A stretch of 64,000 nt of DNA from Bradyrhizobium sp. NDS-1 (GTDB lineage Bacteria; Pseudomonadota; Alphaproteobacteria; Rhizobiales; Xanthobacteraceae), in NCBI RefSeq assembly GCF_032918005.1, contig NZ_CP136628.1:124001-188000 (forward strand). The letters are read 5' to 3'. Below, in pieces: positions 8,743 to 17,273 of this stretch. The notes beneath the pieces are model-generated. The model had not been told where the DNA came from. It did no database searches and worked only from the letters and a program-made list of their open reading frames with translations. The number at the start of each line of letters is the position of its first letter. Position 1 is the stretch's first letter. A program made the position numbers and the translations under genes.

Positions 8743-8790
8743 GCAGATCTAATCCTGTTCCACATTGCAGATCTAATCCTGTTCCACATT
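8743..8790. repeat. Perfect 24-bp tandem duplication
   Basis: Two adjacent identical copies lie at 8743-8766 and 8767-8790. The unit begins GCAGATCTAATC and ends CTGTTCCACATT. It lies 120-170 bp upstream of the LprI-like gene, in an A+T-richer gap. No coding role is visible. Confidence 0.9.
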
Positions 8791-8909
8791 CAGGTGAACC
8801 AACGCAGCGCCTTCCATGACCAAAGTTGCATGTATCACCTATTGGTCGAAAACCTCGTAAGTCGGGTCAAGACGCATTCGCAGGCATTGATCGAAGAGGG
8901 CGTTGTCCA

Positions 8910-9395
8910 ATGAAGCTCAAACTTGCCGCCGCGATGCTCGCCGCAAGCCTCCCGCTCGCATCGATGGCTTTCGCCCAGGGCGCCGCGCCAGCCGAACTTG
9001 CAGTGATCGATGGCTGCCTGAAGACCGCGGAGAAAACCGGCGGTTTCGGCGGCGCGTGCGTCGGGCTCGTCGCCGACCCCTGCATCAAGGCGGCAGATGG
9101 CGCGAATGACGACGTCGCCAAATGGAAAGCCTGCGCGGCGCGCGAACTCGCCGTTTGGACGCAGAAAACAAGTGAGGCGCTCAAGAGGGTCAAGGCCGGC
9201 GGGTTCACCGATGTGATCAAGGCCGCTGAGGAATCCCAGAAAACTTTCGCCGCCTCGCGTGATCGCTTCTGCGCGGCCTTCGACAAAGTCGATCCCGGCA
9301 TGTACAAGGGCGGCGCGAGTTACTGCCGCCTGCGCGAGACCGCGAACCACGCGCTGAGCCTGATCAAGCTCGGCGCTGCGGTGAGCGAGCACTGA
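8910..9395 (+). CDS. Secreted LprI/DUF1311-like protein
   Basis: This small exported protein has 161 residues. It has a clear signal peptide (to ASMAFAQGA, about residue 24) and a helical, Cys-containing mature domain with six Cys, including GGFGGACVG, DPCIKAA, WKACAARELAVW and SYCRLRETANHAL. That pattern resembles the LprI/DUF1311 family, some members of which inhibit lysozyme. Whether this one does is not shown. The ATG at 8910 was chosen because the signal peptide starts there. It is monocistronic, with a tRNA gene facing it downstream. Confidence 0.65.
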   Translation: MKLKLAAAMLAASLPLASMAFAQGAAPAELAVIDGCLKTAEKTGGFGGACVGLVADPCIKAADGANDDVAKWKACAARELAVWTQKTSEALKRVKAGGFTDVIKAAEESQKTFAASRDRFCAAFDKVDPGMYKGGASYCRLRETANHALSLIKLGAAVSEH

Positions 9396-9456
9396 GAGGG
9401 ATCCTGGACCGCGGACCCACCAACCCTCAGATTTCGGGAGGGATCTAAGGCAAAGA

Positions 9457-9543
<87 letters not shown>

Positions 9544-9567
9544 ATGCCGTTTGGGGCACGGAGGCGG

Positions 9568-9596
9568 TTACTACGGTTCGGTGACGCCGTTGTCAA
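9568..9596 (-). promoter_or_regulatory. Sigma-70-type promoter for tRNA-Leu
   Basis: On the minus strand a perfect -35 TTGACA (9591-9596) is followed after 17 bp by TAGTAA (9568-9573) as the -10. Transcription would begin around 9561, about 18 nt before the mature tRNA 5' end. The spacing and strand fit well. Confidence 0.7.
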
Positions 9597-9695
9597 TTCA
9601 TGCTTGCAGCCCGGTTCGGGATGCCGATTGCGCATCGCAAACCGGCCCGATACAAGCCTGACAGACGCACGCTTTTTTCCGCAGGAACGGCTCCC

Positions 9696-10661
9696 ATGGC
9701 ATCGAATCTGGAAACTCTCGTCACGGTTTTCGGCGGATCGGGGTTTTTGGGCCGGAATGTCGTCCGTGCCCTGTGCAAGCGGGATTACCGGGTCCGGGTC
9801 GCGGTGCGGCGGCCGGAACTCGCCGGCTACCTCCAGCCCTCCGGCAAGGTCGGACAGGTCCATACCGTGCAAGCCAATTTGCGCTACCCGGCCTCGGTCG
9901 AGGCGGCGCTGCGTGATTCGCATGCGGTCATCAACCTCGTGGGCGTCCTGACCGAGAGCGGCGCGCAGACCTTCGACGCGGTCCAGGCCCGGGGGGCCGA
10001 GACCGTCGCCAAAGCGGCGGCCGCGGCCGGCGCCGAGCTGGTCCATGTCTCCGCAATCGGCGCCGACGCCGAATCGCCCTCCCACTACGCCAAGGCCAAG
10101 GCGGCCGGCGAGGCGGCGGTCAGGGCCGCGGTACCGTCGGCGACGATCTTCCGCCCCTCCGTGATGTTCGGGCCGGAAGACCAGTTCACCAACCGCTTTG
10201 CGGCGCTCGCCCGGATGTCGCCGGTGCTGCCGCTGGTCGGCGGCGATACCAGGATGCAGCCGGTTTATGTCGGCGACGTCGCCACCGCGATCGCCGAGGC
10301 TGTCGACGGCAAGGCCGTCGCGGGCGCGACCTACGAGCTCGGCGGGCCCGAGGTGCTGACGATGCGCGAGATCATCGAGACCATCCTCGAGATCACCGAC
10401 CGCGAGCGGATGCTGGTGCCGCTGCCGTTCGGCCTCGCCCGCTTCAAGGCCGCTTTCCTGCAATTCGCGCCGGGCGCGTTCAAGCTGACGCCGGACCAGG
10501 TCACGATGCTGGAGCGCGACAATGTCGTGTCGGACGCGGCCAAGGCAGCAAGCCTGACGCTGGAAGGGCTCGGGATCACGCCGGATTCGCTGGAAGCGAT
10601 CGCTCCGCAATATCTCTGGCGCTTCCGCCCGCAGGGCCAGTTCCAGCGCAAGAGCGCGTGA
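9696..10661 (+). CDS. NDUFA9-like NAD(P)-binding protein (complex I associated SDR)
   Basis: This is an atypical short-chain dehydrogenase of 321 residues. The N-terminal dinucleotide-binding motif is VTVFGGSGFLGRNVVRAL, followed by VHTVQANLRYPASV and INLVGVLTESG. The HYAKAKAAGE segment occupies the YxxxK position and FRPSVMFGPEDQFTNRF is typical of the NDUFA9 (39 kDa complex I subunit) group. In alphaproteobacteria these proteins are linked to NADH:quinone oxidoreductase or quinone metabolism; the exact job here is not shown. The ATG at 9696 fits the start of the first beta strand. It converges with the dprE2 homologue across a palindrome. Confidence 0.85.
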   Translation: MASNLETLVTVFGGSGFLGRNVVRALCKRDYRVRVAVRRPELAGYLQPSGKVGQVHTVQANLRYPASVEAALRDSHAVINLVGVLTESGAQTFDAVQARGAETVAKAAAAAGAELVHVSAIGADAESPSHYAKAKAAGEAAVRAAVPSATIFRPSVMFGPEDQFTNRFAALARMSPVLPLVGGDTRMQPVYVGDVATAIAEAVDGKAVAGATYELGGPEVLTMREIIETILEITDRERMLVPLPFGLARFKAAFLQFAPGAFKLTPDQVTMLERDNVVSDAAKAASLTLEGLGITPDSLEAIAPQYLWRFRPQGQFQRKSA

Positions 10662-10669
10662 GGTTCTCA

Positions 10670-10690
10670 CCTCTCCGCTTGCGGGAGAGG
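10670..10690. terminator. Hairpin between convergent genes
   Basis: CCTCTCC (10670-10676) and GGAGAGG (10684-10690) form a perfect 7-bp stem around GCTTGCG. It lies between two convergent genes and may terminate either. A related hairpin with the same CTTGCGGG core on the other strand lies at 51802-51823, so it is also a dispersed repeat. There is no strong T-run. Confidence 0.45.
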
Positions 10691-10718
10691 GAGCGCTCCG
10701 CGCTGCCTGGCTACGGCG

Positions 10719-11459
10719 TCAAAACTTCAGCTTCTTGAACACCGCTTCCGGCAGCGCCTTGATGATCAGCATCACGAGGCGCCATTTGCCGCTGACATAG
10801 ACGACGTCGTTCTTGTTCTCGACGGCGTTCAGGATCGCATCACCGACCACCGGCGCCTCCACCGTGAGCGGGCCGATCAGCTTCATGCCCTCCGTCATCC
10901 TGGTGCGGACGAACCCGGGCTTGACGGTGACGACGTGCACGCCGCCGCGGCTGGCGCGGGCGCGCAAGCCGGAGAGGAACGCGGAGAAGCCGGCCTTGGC
11001 CGAACCGTAGACATAGTTCGAGGCCCGGCCGCGATCGCCGGCCACGGACGACACGCCGACCAGCGTCCCGCTGCCGCGCGCCAGGAATCTTTCCGCGAAC
11101 AGGCCGAGGATCAGCGCGGGCCCTTCGTAGTTCGAGCGCATGATCGCGGTGGCGTGGGCAAGGTCGCTCTCGGCATTCTCCTGCGTCCCGAGCAATCCGA
11201 CGATCGAGACGACGACGTCCGGCAATGCCGGAAGGCTACCGACAAAGCTTTCGAACGAGGCGGTGTCGAGCACGTCGAATTTGTAGAGACCTACCTCGAC
11301 AATGTAGCGCGCGCGCAGATCGGCGGCGTCAGGCTCCAGCGCGGCGACATCGCGGCCCGCGAGGCCGACATCGTATCCGGCTTTGGCAAAAGCGCGCGCC
11401 GCGGCGCGGCCGATGTCGGAGGAGCCACCGAGCACCAATACAGACTTGCGTGATGTCAC
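10719..11459 (-). CDS. dprE2: DprE2-like short-chain dehydrogenase (polyprenylphosphoryl-2-ketoribose reductase)
   Basis: This is a classical SDR of 246 residues. The NAD(P) site is LVLGGSSDIGRAAARAF, and the catalytic Ser and YxxxK lie in VGVSSVAGDRGRASNYVYGSAKAGF. The layout and the C-terminus (VVYVSGKWRLVMLIIKALPEAVFKKLKF) match DprE2, which reduces the 2-keto intermediate made by DprE1 to give polyprenyl-phosphate-arabinose. It starts with GTG three bases after the dprE1 homologue stop, so they form a tight operon. The exact lipid carrier is not known from sequence. The family-level assignment is strong because the partner gene is adjacent. Confidence 0.83.
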   Translation of the reverse strand: MTSRKSVLVLGGSSDIGRAAARAFAKAGYDVGLAGRDVAALEPDAADLRARYIVEVGLYKFDVLDTASFESFVGSLPALPDVVVSIVGLLGTQENAESDLAHATAIMRSNYEGPALILGLFAERFLARGSGTLVGVSSVAGDRGRASNYVYGSAKAGFSAFLSGLRARASRGGVHVVTVKPGFVRTRMTEGMKLIGPLTVEAPVVGDAILNAVENKNDVVYVSGKWRLVMLIIKALPEAVFKKLKF

Positions 11460-11462
11460 GGC

Positions 11463-12788
11463 CTAGACCTCATCGAACAGACGCTGTGAAAGTTTCGATC
11501 GGATGTTGCCGGCGGGATCGAGCGATTTGCGGATCGCGTTGAAACGCTGCAGGGCAGGATAGCCGGCCTCGAAGGTCGCGCGCGACTGACGTGCGTCTTT
11601 CGCCAGATACAGCCGTCCACCGGCGGCGACGACCAGACGATCGATCACGTCGAGGAAATTCAGGATGTCGCCCTTCATCGGGAAATCCAGCGACAGCGTG
11701 TAGCCGGGCAGCGGGAACGACAGGATACCGTCGCCCTGGCCGAGCTTCTTGAGCACGGCGAGGAAGGACGCATCGCCGCGCCGTGCGACGCGATCGAGGA
11801 TCTCGCCGAGCACGGCGCGCGCGCCAGATTCCGGGATCACGCATTGATGCTGGAGGAAGCCGCGCTTGCCATAGATGCGATTCCACCCACCGATGCCGTC
11901 GAGCGGAAAGAAATACGGATAGAGCGAGACCACATGGCTGCCACCGGCGCGCCGCGCGCCCATGCGGTAATACAGCTCGTTGAAGGCGCGGACGCTGGTG
12001 CGGTTCAAGGCCATCGACGGCAGATCAACGGGCACGCTGAGGCCGGGATCCTTGCCCACCGGAAATGCATCGGCGCCGTCCGCCAGCTCGTCTTTGCCAG
12101 CATGCTCGCCGAGATAGATCAGCGAACGGCCGAGATCGCGCCCGCGTGCCACGCAGTCGATCCAGGCCACCGAATAGGTCGCGTCATCGCTCGCCTCGAG
12201 CGCGCGCATCGCCGCATCGAGATCGGACGCGGAGATCACCCGCTCGCGGATCCATCCGGTGTCGACCCGCCGCAGCCGCACCGTCGCTTCCAGCACGATG
12301 CCGGTCAGGCCCATGCCACCGACGGTCGCGAAGAAGGCGTCGGAGTTCTGCTCGCGCGAGGCCTCGATGACCTCACCCTGTCCGGTGCGCAACAACAGGC
12401 TGTCGACATAGCGGCCGAAGCCGCCCTCGCAATGATGGTTCTTGCCGTGCACGTCGGACGCGATGGCGCCGCCGATCGAGATGAAGCGAGTGCCGGGTAC
12501 GACGAAAGGCAGGAAGCCGCGCGGGCCAAAAGTGTCGATCAGGTCCGACAGCAGCACGCCGGCCTCCAGGCGAATGCGGCCCGTCACCGGATCGAACGAC
12601 CTGACCCGGTCGAAGCCGGTCATCGCGACGGTCCTGACAGCACCGATCGCGGCATCGCCATAGGCGCGGCCGTTGCCGCGCGCGACCGTGCCGGCCGCGA
12701 CAGCCTCGCCGACCGCCGCGAACGAGCGCGGCCGCAGCAGGTCGCTATCGACGACCGGGAAGCGCCCCCAGCCGCTGACGAGGGTCAT
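11463..12788 (-). CDS. dprE1: DprE1-like FAD-dependent polyprenylphosphoryl-ribose oxidase
   Basis: This is a 441-residue oxidoreductase of the VAO/PCMH flavoprotein family with an ALO-type C-terminus. FAD-domain motifs include RGNGRAYGDAAI, VVPGTRFISIGGAIASDVHGKN and TVGGMGLTGI. The substrate domain holds GGWNRIYGKRGFLQHQCVIP, LSFPLPGYTLSLDFPMK and GGRLYLAKDARQS, which match mycobacterial DprE1 segment by segment. DprE1 oxidises the ribose C2 of decaprenylphosphoryl-ribose. Ser366 sits where mycobacterial DprE1 has the benzothiazinone-reactive Cys387. It leads a two-gene unit with dprE2. The arabinose end product is inferred from this pairing. Confidence 0.85.
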   Translation of the reverse strand: MTLVSGWGRFPVVDSDLLRPRSFAAVGEAVAAGTVARGNGRAYGDAAIGAVRTVAMTGFDRVRSFDPVTGRIRLEAGVLLSDLIDTFGPRGFLPFVVPGTRFISIGGAIASDVHGKNHHCEGGFGRYVDSLLLRTGQGEVIEASREQNSDAFFATVGGMGLTGIVLEATVRLRRVDTGWIRERVISASDLDAAMRALEASDDATYSVAWIDCVARGRDLGRSLIYLGEHAGKDELADGADAFPVGKDPGLSVPVDLPSMALNRTSVRAFNELYYRMGARRAGGSHVVSLYPYFFPLDGIGGWNRIYGKRGFLQHQCVIPESGARAVLGEILDRVARRGDASFLAVLKKLGQGDGILSFPLPGYTLSLDFPMKGDILNFLDVIDRLVVAAGGRLYLAKDARQSRATFEAGYPALQRFNAIRKSLDPAGNIRSKLSQRLFDEV

Positions 12789-12887
12789 GGCTCAGCTCCT
12801 GTGCGGGCGCGCGCCGCCCGGCGATGGAGACTGACTAGCGATCAAAAGCTTATTTTGCGTTGAAGGCGCGAGGAAGTTTTCGAGAAG

Positions 12888-13694
12888 TTAACGCCCCAGC
12901 GCCAGCGCGATCAGCCCGAGCGTGCCGACGATGACGCGCCACCAGGCGAACACCACGAAGCCGTGCCGGGTGACATAGGTCAGAAACGTCTTCACGACGA
13001 TGATCGCGGTGATGAACGAGACCACGAAGCCGATCACGACGATGTTGATGTGATCCATCGTCATGTCGGCGCGGCTCTTGTAGAAATCGTAGGCGAACGC
13101 ACCGATCATGGTGGGAATGGCGAGGAAGAAGGAAAACTCCGCCGCCGCGCGCTTGTCGGCACCGAGCAGCATCGCCGCCACAATGCTGGCTCCGGAACGC
13201 GAGACGCCCGGGATCATCGCCACGCACTGCGCGATACCGATATAGAGGTACATCAGCAGCGGAAATCTGGTGGCCTCATGCTCGCGCGGCTTGAGGTCGA
13301 GCTTGTCGACCCAGAGCAGGATGGCGCCACCGACGATCAGCGTGAAGCAGATGACCCACGGGTTGAACAGCAGGAGCTTGATGTACTTGCCGGCGACGAG
13401 GCCGACGATCACGGCCGGCAGGAACGCCACCAGCACGCCGATCACGAACCGGCGCGCATAGGCATCACCCGTGAATACGCCGATGACGACATCCCACAGC
13501 TTGCGGAAATAGAGCCCTACGATGGCGAGGATCGCGCCAAGCTGGATCAGGACCGTAAACGAATCCCAGAAGGCGCCTTCACCGAGATGGAAGAACCGCT
13601 CCGCAAGCAAGAGGTGGCCGGTCGAGGACACGGGAAGGAACTCGGTCACGCCCTCGATGATGCCGAGGATCACTGCCCGTACTGCATCTGACAT
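12888..13694 (-). CDS. uppP: Undecaprenyl-diphosphatase UppP (BacA)
   Basis: This integral membrane enzyme dephosphorylates undecaprenyl diphosphate so the lipid carrier can be reused for peptidoglycan and polysaccharide assembly. The 268-residue length is normal. Family motifs are GIIEGVTEFLPVSSTGHLLL at the N-terminus and PGVSRSGASIVAAML in the middle, with several helices around them. It lies about 100 bp upstream of the dprE1/dprE2 pair on the same strand, a context that fits polyprenyl-phosphate metabolism. Confidence 0.95.
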   Translation of the reverse strand: MSDAVRAVILGIIEGVTEFLPVSSTGHLLLAERFFHLGEGAFWDSFTVLIQLGAILAIVGLYFRKLWDVVIGVFTGDAYARRFVIGVLVAFLPAVIVGLVAGKYIKLLLFNPWVICFTLIVGGAILLWVDKLDLKPREHEATRFPLLMYLYIGIAQCVAMIPGVSRSGASIVAAMLLGADKRAAAEFSFFLAIPTMIGAFAYDFYKSRADMTMDHINIVVIGFVVSFITAIIVVKTFLTYVTRHGFVVFAWWRVIVGTLGLIALALGR

Positions 13695-13863
13695 ATTTAC
13701 GGTCCATTTCGGCTGGAAAAGCGGGGCCCTTCTCGCCTATTCGCCCCCATGCCGCAATCGCAAAATGCGACATCACGCTCTTGCTTCGCGGTTTTGAAGG
13801 ACTAGTGTGGCGCCGCACAAACATTGATGGATTCTTAAGCACCATCAAATAGTCAAAGGCTTC

Positions 13864-14556
13864 ATGTTTACGCTGTTTCATCATCCGTTCTGTCCGCATT
13901 CGCGCTTCATCCGTCTGATCGCGGGCGAATACGGGCTCGACCTGAAACTGGTCGAAGAGCGCAGCTGGGAGCGGCGAGAGGCGTTTCTGTTGCTCAACGC
14001 GGCCGGCACGACGCCCGTGATGGTGGACGACGAGCAGCCGCCGATCCCGGGTGCGGCGATCATCGCCGAATATGTCGACGAGGCCTATGGTGCCGAGATG
14101 GGACCCAAGCGCCTGATGCCGGAAACGATCTCCGAGCGCGTCGAGGTGCGCCGGTTGATGGCGTGGTTCAACGAAAAGTTCTTCGAGGAGGTCTCGCACC
14201 CTCTCGTCACCGAACGCATCTACAAGCGCTTCATGAGTGAGGAGAACGGCGGCGGGCCACCTTCGGCCGACGTGATGCGTGCCGCCAAGGCCAATGTGCG
14301 CTATCATCTGGCCTATATCGGCTGGCTGGCGCAGACGCGTAATTTCCTCGCCGGCGACCGCCTCACTTACGCGGATCTCGCCGCCGCGGCGCACCTCTCG
14401 GCGATCGACTATCTGGGCGACGTGCCATGGAGCGAGGACGATTCAGCAAAGGCGTGGTACGCGCGGGTGAAGTCCCGCCCGTCGTTCCGTCCGCTGCTGA
14501 GCGAATGGCTGGCCGGCGTGCCGGCGTCGCGGACCTACGTGGACCTGGATTTCTGA
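13864..14556 (+). CDS. Glutathione S-transferase family protein
   Basis: This is a cytoplasmic GST-fold protein of 230 residues. The N-terminal thioredoxin-like domain begins [17 protein letters not shown], with cis-Pro motif GTTPVMVDD and the glutathione-contacting region [15 protein letters not shown]. The C-terminal helical domain contains [23 protein letters not shown], the N-capping box typical of GSTs. It overlaps the N-terminal frame of queG. Its substrate is unknown. Confidence 0.88.
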   Translation: MFTLFHHPFCPHSRFIRLIAGEYGLDLKLVEERSWERREAFLLLNAAGTTPVMVDDEQPPIPGAAIIAEYVDEAYGAEMGPKRLMPETISERVEVRRLMAWFNEKFFEEVSHPLVTERIYKRFMSEENGGGPPSADVMRAAKANVRYHLAYIGWLAQTRNFLAGDRLTYADLAAAAHLSAIDYLGDVPWSEDDSAKAWYARVKSRPSFRPLLSEWLAGVPASRTYVDLDF

Positions 14557-15680
14557 GCTCCGATCCGACTGCACTGAAAACGGCACTTGCGCGCGAAGCG
14601 CGCGCGCTCGGCTTCGATTGCATCGGCGTCACACGACCCGGTACGATCGAGAACGCCGGAAAATACTTCCTCGAATTCATCGCCTCGGGCGGTCACGGCG
14701 ACATGGACTGGCTCGCCGCCCAGCCGGAGCGCCGCGTCGATCCGCGCGGGCTGTGGAGTGACGTGCGCAGCGTCATAATGCTTGGCGTCAATTACGGTCC
14801 CGCCTCCGATCCGCTCGCGGTCCTCAAGCAGCGCACACGCGCGGCGATCTCGGTCTATGCGCAGGGCGACGACTATCACGACCTCATCAAGAAGCGGCTG
14901 AAGGCGCTGGCCCGCTGGCTGGTCGCAACCGCGCCGTCGGAGGTGAAGGTGTTCGTCGACACCGCGGCGGTGATGGAGAAGCCCTTGGCGCAAACCGCGC
15001 ATCTGGGCTGGCAGGGCAAGCACACCAACCTCGTCTCGCGCGAATTCGGCTCGTGGCTGTTTCTCGGCGCGATCTACACCACGCTGGAGCTGCCGCGCGA
15101 CGACGCCGAGATCGATCATTGCGGCTCGTGCCGGGCCTGCCTCGACATCTGCCCGACCGCGGCGTTCCCCGCGCCCTACAAGCTCGATGCGCGGCGCTGC
15201 ATCTCGTACCTGACCATCGAGAACAAGGGGCCGATCCCGCGCGAGTTTCGCAAGGCCATCGGCAACCGCATCTATGGCTGCGACGACTGCCTTGCGGCGT
15301 GTCCCTGGAACAAGTTCGCGCAGGAAGGACGCGAGGCCAAGCTCGCCGCGCGCGACGAATTGCGCGCGCCCGGACTTGCAGAGCTTGCGCGGCTCGACGA
15401 CGCCGCGTTTCGCGCGCTGTTCACGAAGTCCCCGGTCAAGCGCATCGGCCGCGACCGGTTTTTGCGGAACGTGCTGATTGCGATCGGCAACTCGGGTGAT
15501 GCGGCGCTGGCAGAAGAGGCGCGGCGATTGCTCGATGATGCGAGCCCGCTGGTGCGTGGCGCCGCGGTGTGGGCGCTGGGGCAGTTGCTGGAACGGGCGG
15601 CGTTCGAGGCGATGAAGTCTGCCGCTGCGAACAGCGAGCCCGACGAGAGCGTGCGTGAGGAGTGGCGGGCTGCTTCCTAA
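14505..15680 (+). CDS. queG: Epoxyqueuosine reductase QueG
   Basis: This cobalamin- and iron-sulfur-dependent enzyme carries out the last step of queuosine synthesis in tRNA, reducing epoxyqueuosine. Two ferredoxin motifs are present, [12 protein letters not shown] and CDDCLAACP, together with [19 protein letters not shown] and [25 protein letters not shown]-like C-terminal tail ([21 protein letters not shown]) follows, as in E. coli. The start is uncertain. The ATG at 14505 overlaps the GST gene by 52 bp and adds about 16 unusual residues, while family members normally begin near [15 protein letters not shown] at 14553, overlapping the GST stop as CTGA, is possible. Confidence 0.9.
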   Translation: MAGRRAGVADLRGPGFLSSDPTALKTALAREARALGFDCIGVTRPGTIENAGKYFLEFIASGGHGDMDWLAAQPERRVDPRGLWSDVRSVIMLGVNYGPASDPLAVLKQRTRAAISVYAQGDDYHDLIKKRLKALARWLVATAPSEVKVFVDTAAVMEKPLAQTAHLGWQGKHTNLVSREFGSWLFLGAIYTTLELPRDDAEIDHCGSCRACLDICPTAAFPAPYKLDARRCISYLTIENKGPIPREFRKAIGNRIYGCDDCLAACPWNKFAQEGREAKLAARDELRAPGLAELARLDDAAFRALFTKSPVKRIGRDRFLRNVLIAIGNSGDAALAEEARRLLDDASPLVRGAAVWALGQLLERAAFEAMKSAAANSEPDESVREEWRAAS

Positions 15681-15688
15681 GTCTACGC

Positions 15689-15791
15689 TGTCATTCCCCG
15701 CGAAGGCGGGGAATCCAGTACGCCGCGGCCTATCGATTCCATCACTGCTGCCGCGGCGTACTGGATCGCCCGGTCAAGCCGGGCGATGACA
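15689..15791. repeat. Nested palindromic intergenic repeat (family B, copy 1)
   Basis: Outer arms are TGTCATTCCC...GGGCGATGACA. A perfect 15-bp inner pair is CCAGTACGCCGCGGC (15715-15729) with its complement at 15750-15764. Two extra hairpins flank it (CCCCGC GAAG GCGGGG and CGCCCGG TCAA GCCGGGCG). Copy 2 at 17165-17268 shares the inner arm, so this is a dispersed element. Confidence 0.8.
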
Positions 15792-15863
15792 CCTTTTGTT
15801 TGGCGGGCATACACGCTCTCACCACCCTTGATTTCCCCATCCATTCCCGCAATCTCGCGCGTC

Positions 15864-16661
15864 ATGACAAACATCCCTTTCTTCACCCGCGACGGCGACA
15901 CATTCCATCCGACGGAAGTAGCCAACGGTCCGTGGGATCCGACATCGCTGCACGGGCGCGTCATCATCGGCCTGCTCGGCTTCGCCATCGAGGAACGCCA
16001 TTCCGGCCCCGAATTCGTGCCGGCGCGGCTCACCGTCGACATGTTTCGGCTGCCGACCATCGACAAGCCGATCGAGGTGACGACGCGCCTGGTGCGCGAC
16101 GGAATGCGCATCCGCGTGGTGGAAGCGGAGTTCGTCTCCGGCGGCGTCGGCATGGCGCGCGCCTCGTGCCAGCTGCTACGCAAGACGCAAAACCCCGAAG
16201 GCAATGTCTGGTCGCCGCCGAACTGGGATGCGCCGAAGCCGGCCGACATTCCCAAGCCCACCGACCCCAGGCTCGGCATGAACGGCAAATGGACGACGCG
16301 TCCCATCGTCGGCCATATGGGCTCGCTGGGTCCGCGCCGGCTGTGGATGAGCGAGGTGCGCGAGCTCGTTGCGGGCGTGCCGATGACGCCGTTCGTCCAT
16401 GTCGCCACCGGCGCCGATTTCGCCAGCCCGTTTGCGAACGCCGGCGACAAGGGACTCGGCTACATCAACAGCGACGTGACGATTTATCTGCACCGTCTGC
16501 CGGTGACGAACTGGATCGGCTTCGAGGTGGTGAACCATCACGCCACCGATGGCGTCGCGATCGGCGAATGCTGGCTCTACGACGAACAGGGCCCGATCGG
16601 CACCGCGACGGTGGCGGCGCTGGCGCAGCGAAAGCCGATCGTGAATCCGTCGAAGCGGTAG
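15864..16661 (+). CDS. Thioesterase-superfamily (hotdog-fold) protein
   Basis: The 265-residue product looks like a double-hotdog acyl-CoA thioesterase-like protein. The N-terminal half has GPWDPTSLHGRVIIGLLGFAIE (typical HGG/HGR-type entry helix) and VPARLTVDMFRLPTIDKPIEVTTRLVRDG. The C-terminal half has GYINSDVTIYLHRLPVTNWIGFEVVNHHATDGVAIGECWLYDEQGPIGTATVAAL. That is the usual pattern of acyl-CoA thioesterase/TesB-like families. The substrate is unknown. I chose the ATG at 15864 because codons upstream lie in the repeat element. Confidence 0.75.
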   Translation: MTNIPFFTRDGDTFHPTEVANGPWDPTSLHGRVIIGLLGFAIEERHSGPEFVPARLTVDMFRLPTIDKPIEVTTRLVRDGMRIRVVEAEFVSGGVGMARASCQLLRKTQNPEGNVWSPPNWDAPKPADIPKPTDPRLGMNGKWTTRPIVGHMGSLGPRRLWMSEVRELVAGVPMTPFVHVATGADFASPFANAGDKGLGYINSDVTIYLHRLPVTNWIGFEVVNHHATDGVAIGECWLYDEQGPIGTATVAALAQRKPIVNPSKR

Positions 16662-16672
16662 AGTGGCGCGCC

Positions 16673-17140
16673 CTACTTCAGATGCCGCCGCATCTCCGGC
16701 CGCGCCTTCAGCTCGGCGCCCTGCCTGGCGACGATCTTCGCAATTCTTTCAGGCGCAAACTTCAGATCGACGAACGCCGGCGCGGTGTTGGCGACCTCGT
16801 GATAGCCAGCGATCTTGCCGTCCTTCAGCGTCATGATCGCCACACCCTCGAACATCGCCCGCGCGCCGTTCGCTTCCGGCAGGGTCGAACGATAGCTGAA
16901 GGTGTAGCGCGCATAGAGCGTGGTGCCGTCCGACACGGGCTCATGCATGTCCCAGCGGAAATCGGTCGCCGTGCGATAGAACCAGTCGTCGATCAACTCG
17001 GCGATCTTGGGGCGGCCGGTGAAGGCGCCGTAGAAGACGTCGTGATACACGCCGTCCTCGGTGAACAGCTCGGCAAACGCGCGGCCGTTGCGCTGCTCGA
17101 CCGCATCGCAGAACGCGCGCAGCATGGCGGTGGTGGTCAT
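16673..17140 (-). CDS. SnoaL/NTF2-like protein
   Basis: This is a 155-residue cytoplasmic protein of the nuclear transport factor 2-like superfamily. It shows the typical order: an N-terminal helix (MLRAFCDAVEQRNGRAFAELFTEDGVYHDVFYGAFTG), a middle section with the WDMHEPVSDGTTLYARYTFSY strands, and ARAMFEGVAIMTLKDGKIAGYHEVANTA. The fold carries diverse isomerase, hydratase or binding roles, so no function is assigned. It converges with the thioesterase-like gene, and a family B palindrome lies upstream. Confidence 0.7.
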   Translation of the reverse strand: MTTTAMLRAFCDAVEQRNGRAFAELFTEDGVYHDVFYGAFTGRPKIAELIDDWFYRTATDFRWDMHEPVSDGTTLYARYTFSYRSTLPEANGARAMFEGVAIMTLKDGKIAGYHEVANTAPAFVDLKFAPERIAKIVARQGAELKARPEMRRHLK

Positions 17141-17164
17141 TGGAGCGTCTCCCTTCTCATTCTC

Positions 17165-17268
17165 CGTCATGCCCCGCGCAGGCGGGGCATCCAGTACGCC
17201 GCGGCTTTTCGGTTCTATCGCTGCCGTCTCTGGAATACTGGATTGCCCGCCTTCGCGCGCAATGACAG
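17165..17268. repeat. Nested palindromic intergenic repeat (family B, copy 2)
   Basis: It begins CGTCATGCCCCGCG and ends GCGCAATGACAG. It shares the 15-bp CCAGTACGCCGCGGC arm with copy 1 but its right arm has diverged (AATACTGGATTGCCC). It lies just upstream of the SnoaL-like gene. Confidence 0.75.
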
Positions 17269-17273
17269 CGAGT

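Noticed and set aside
9396..9456. Terminator after tRNA-Leu
   Set aside because: CCCTC and GAGGG can pair on the minus strand, but the loop is long and no T-run follows.
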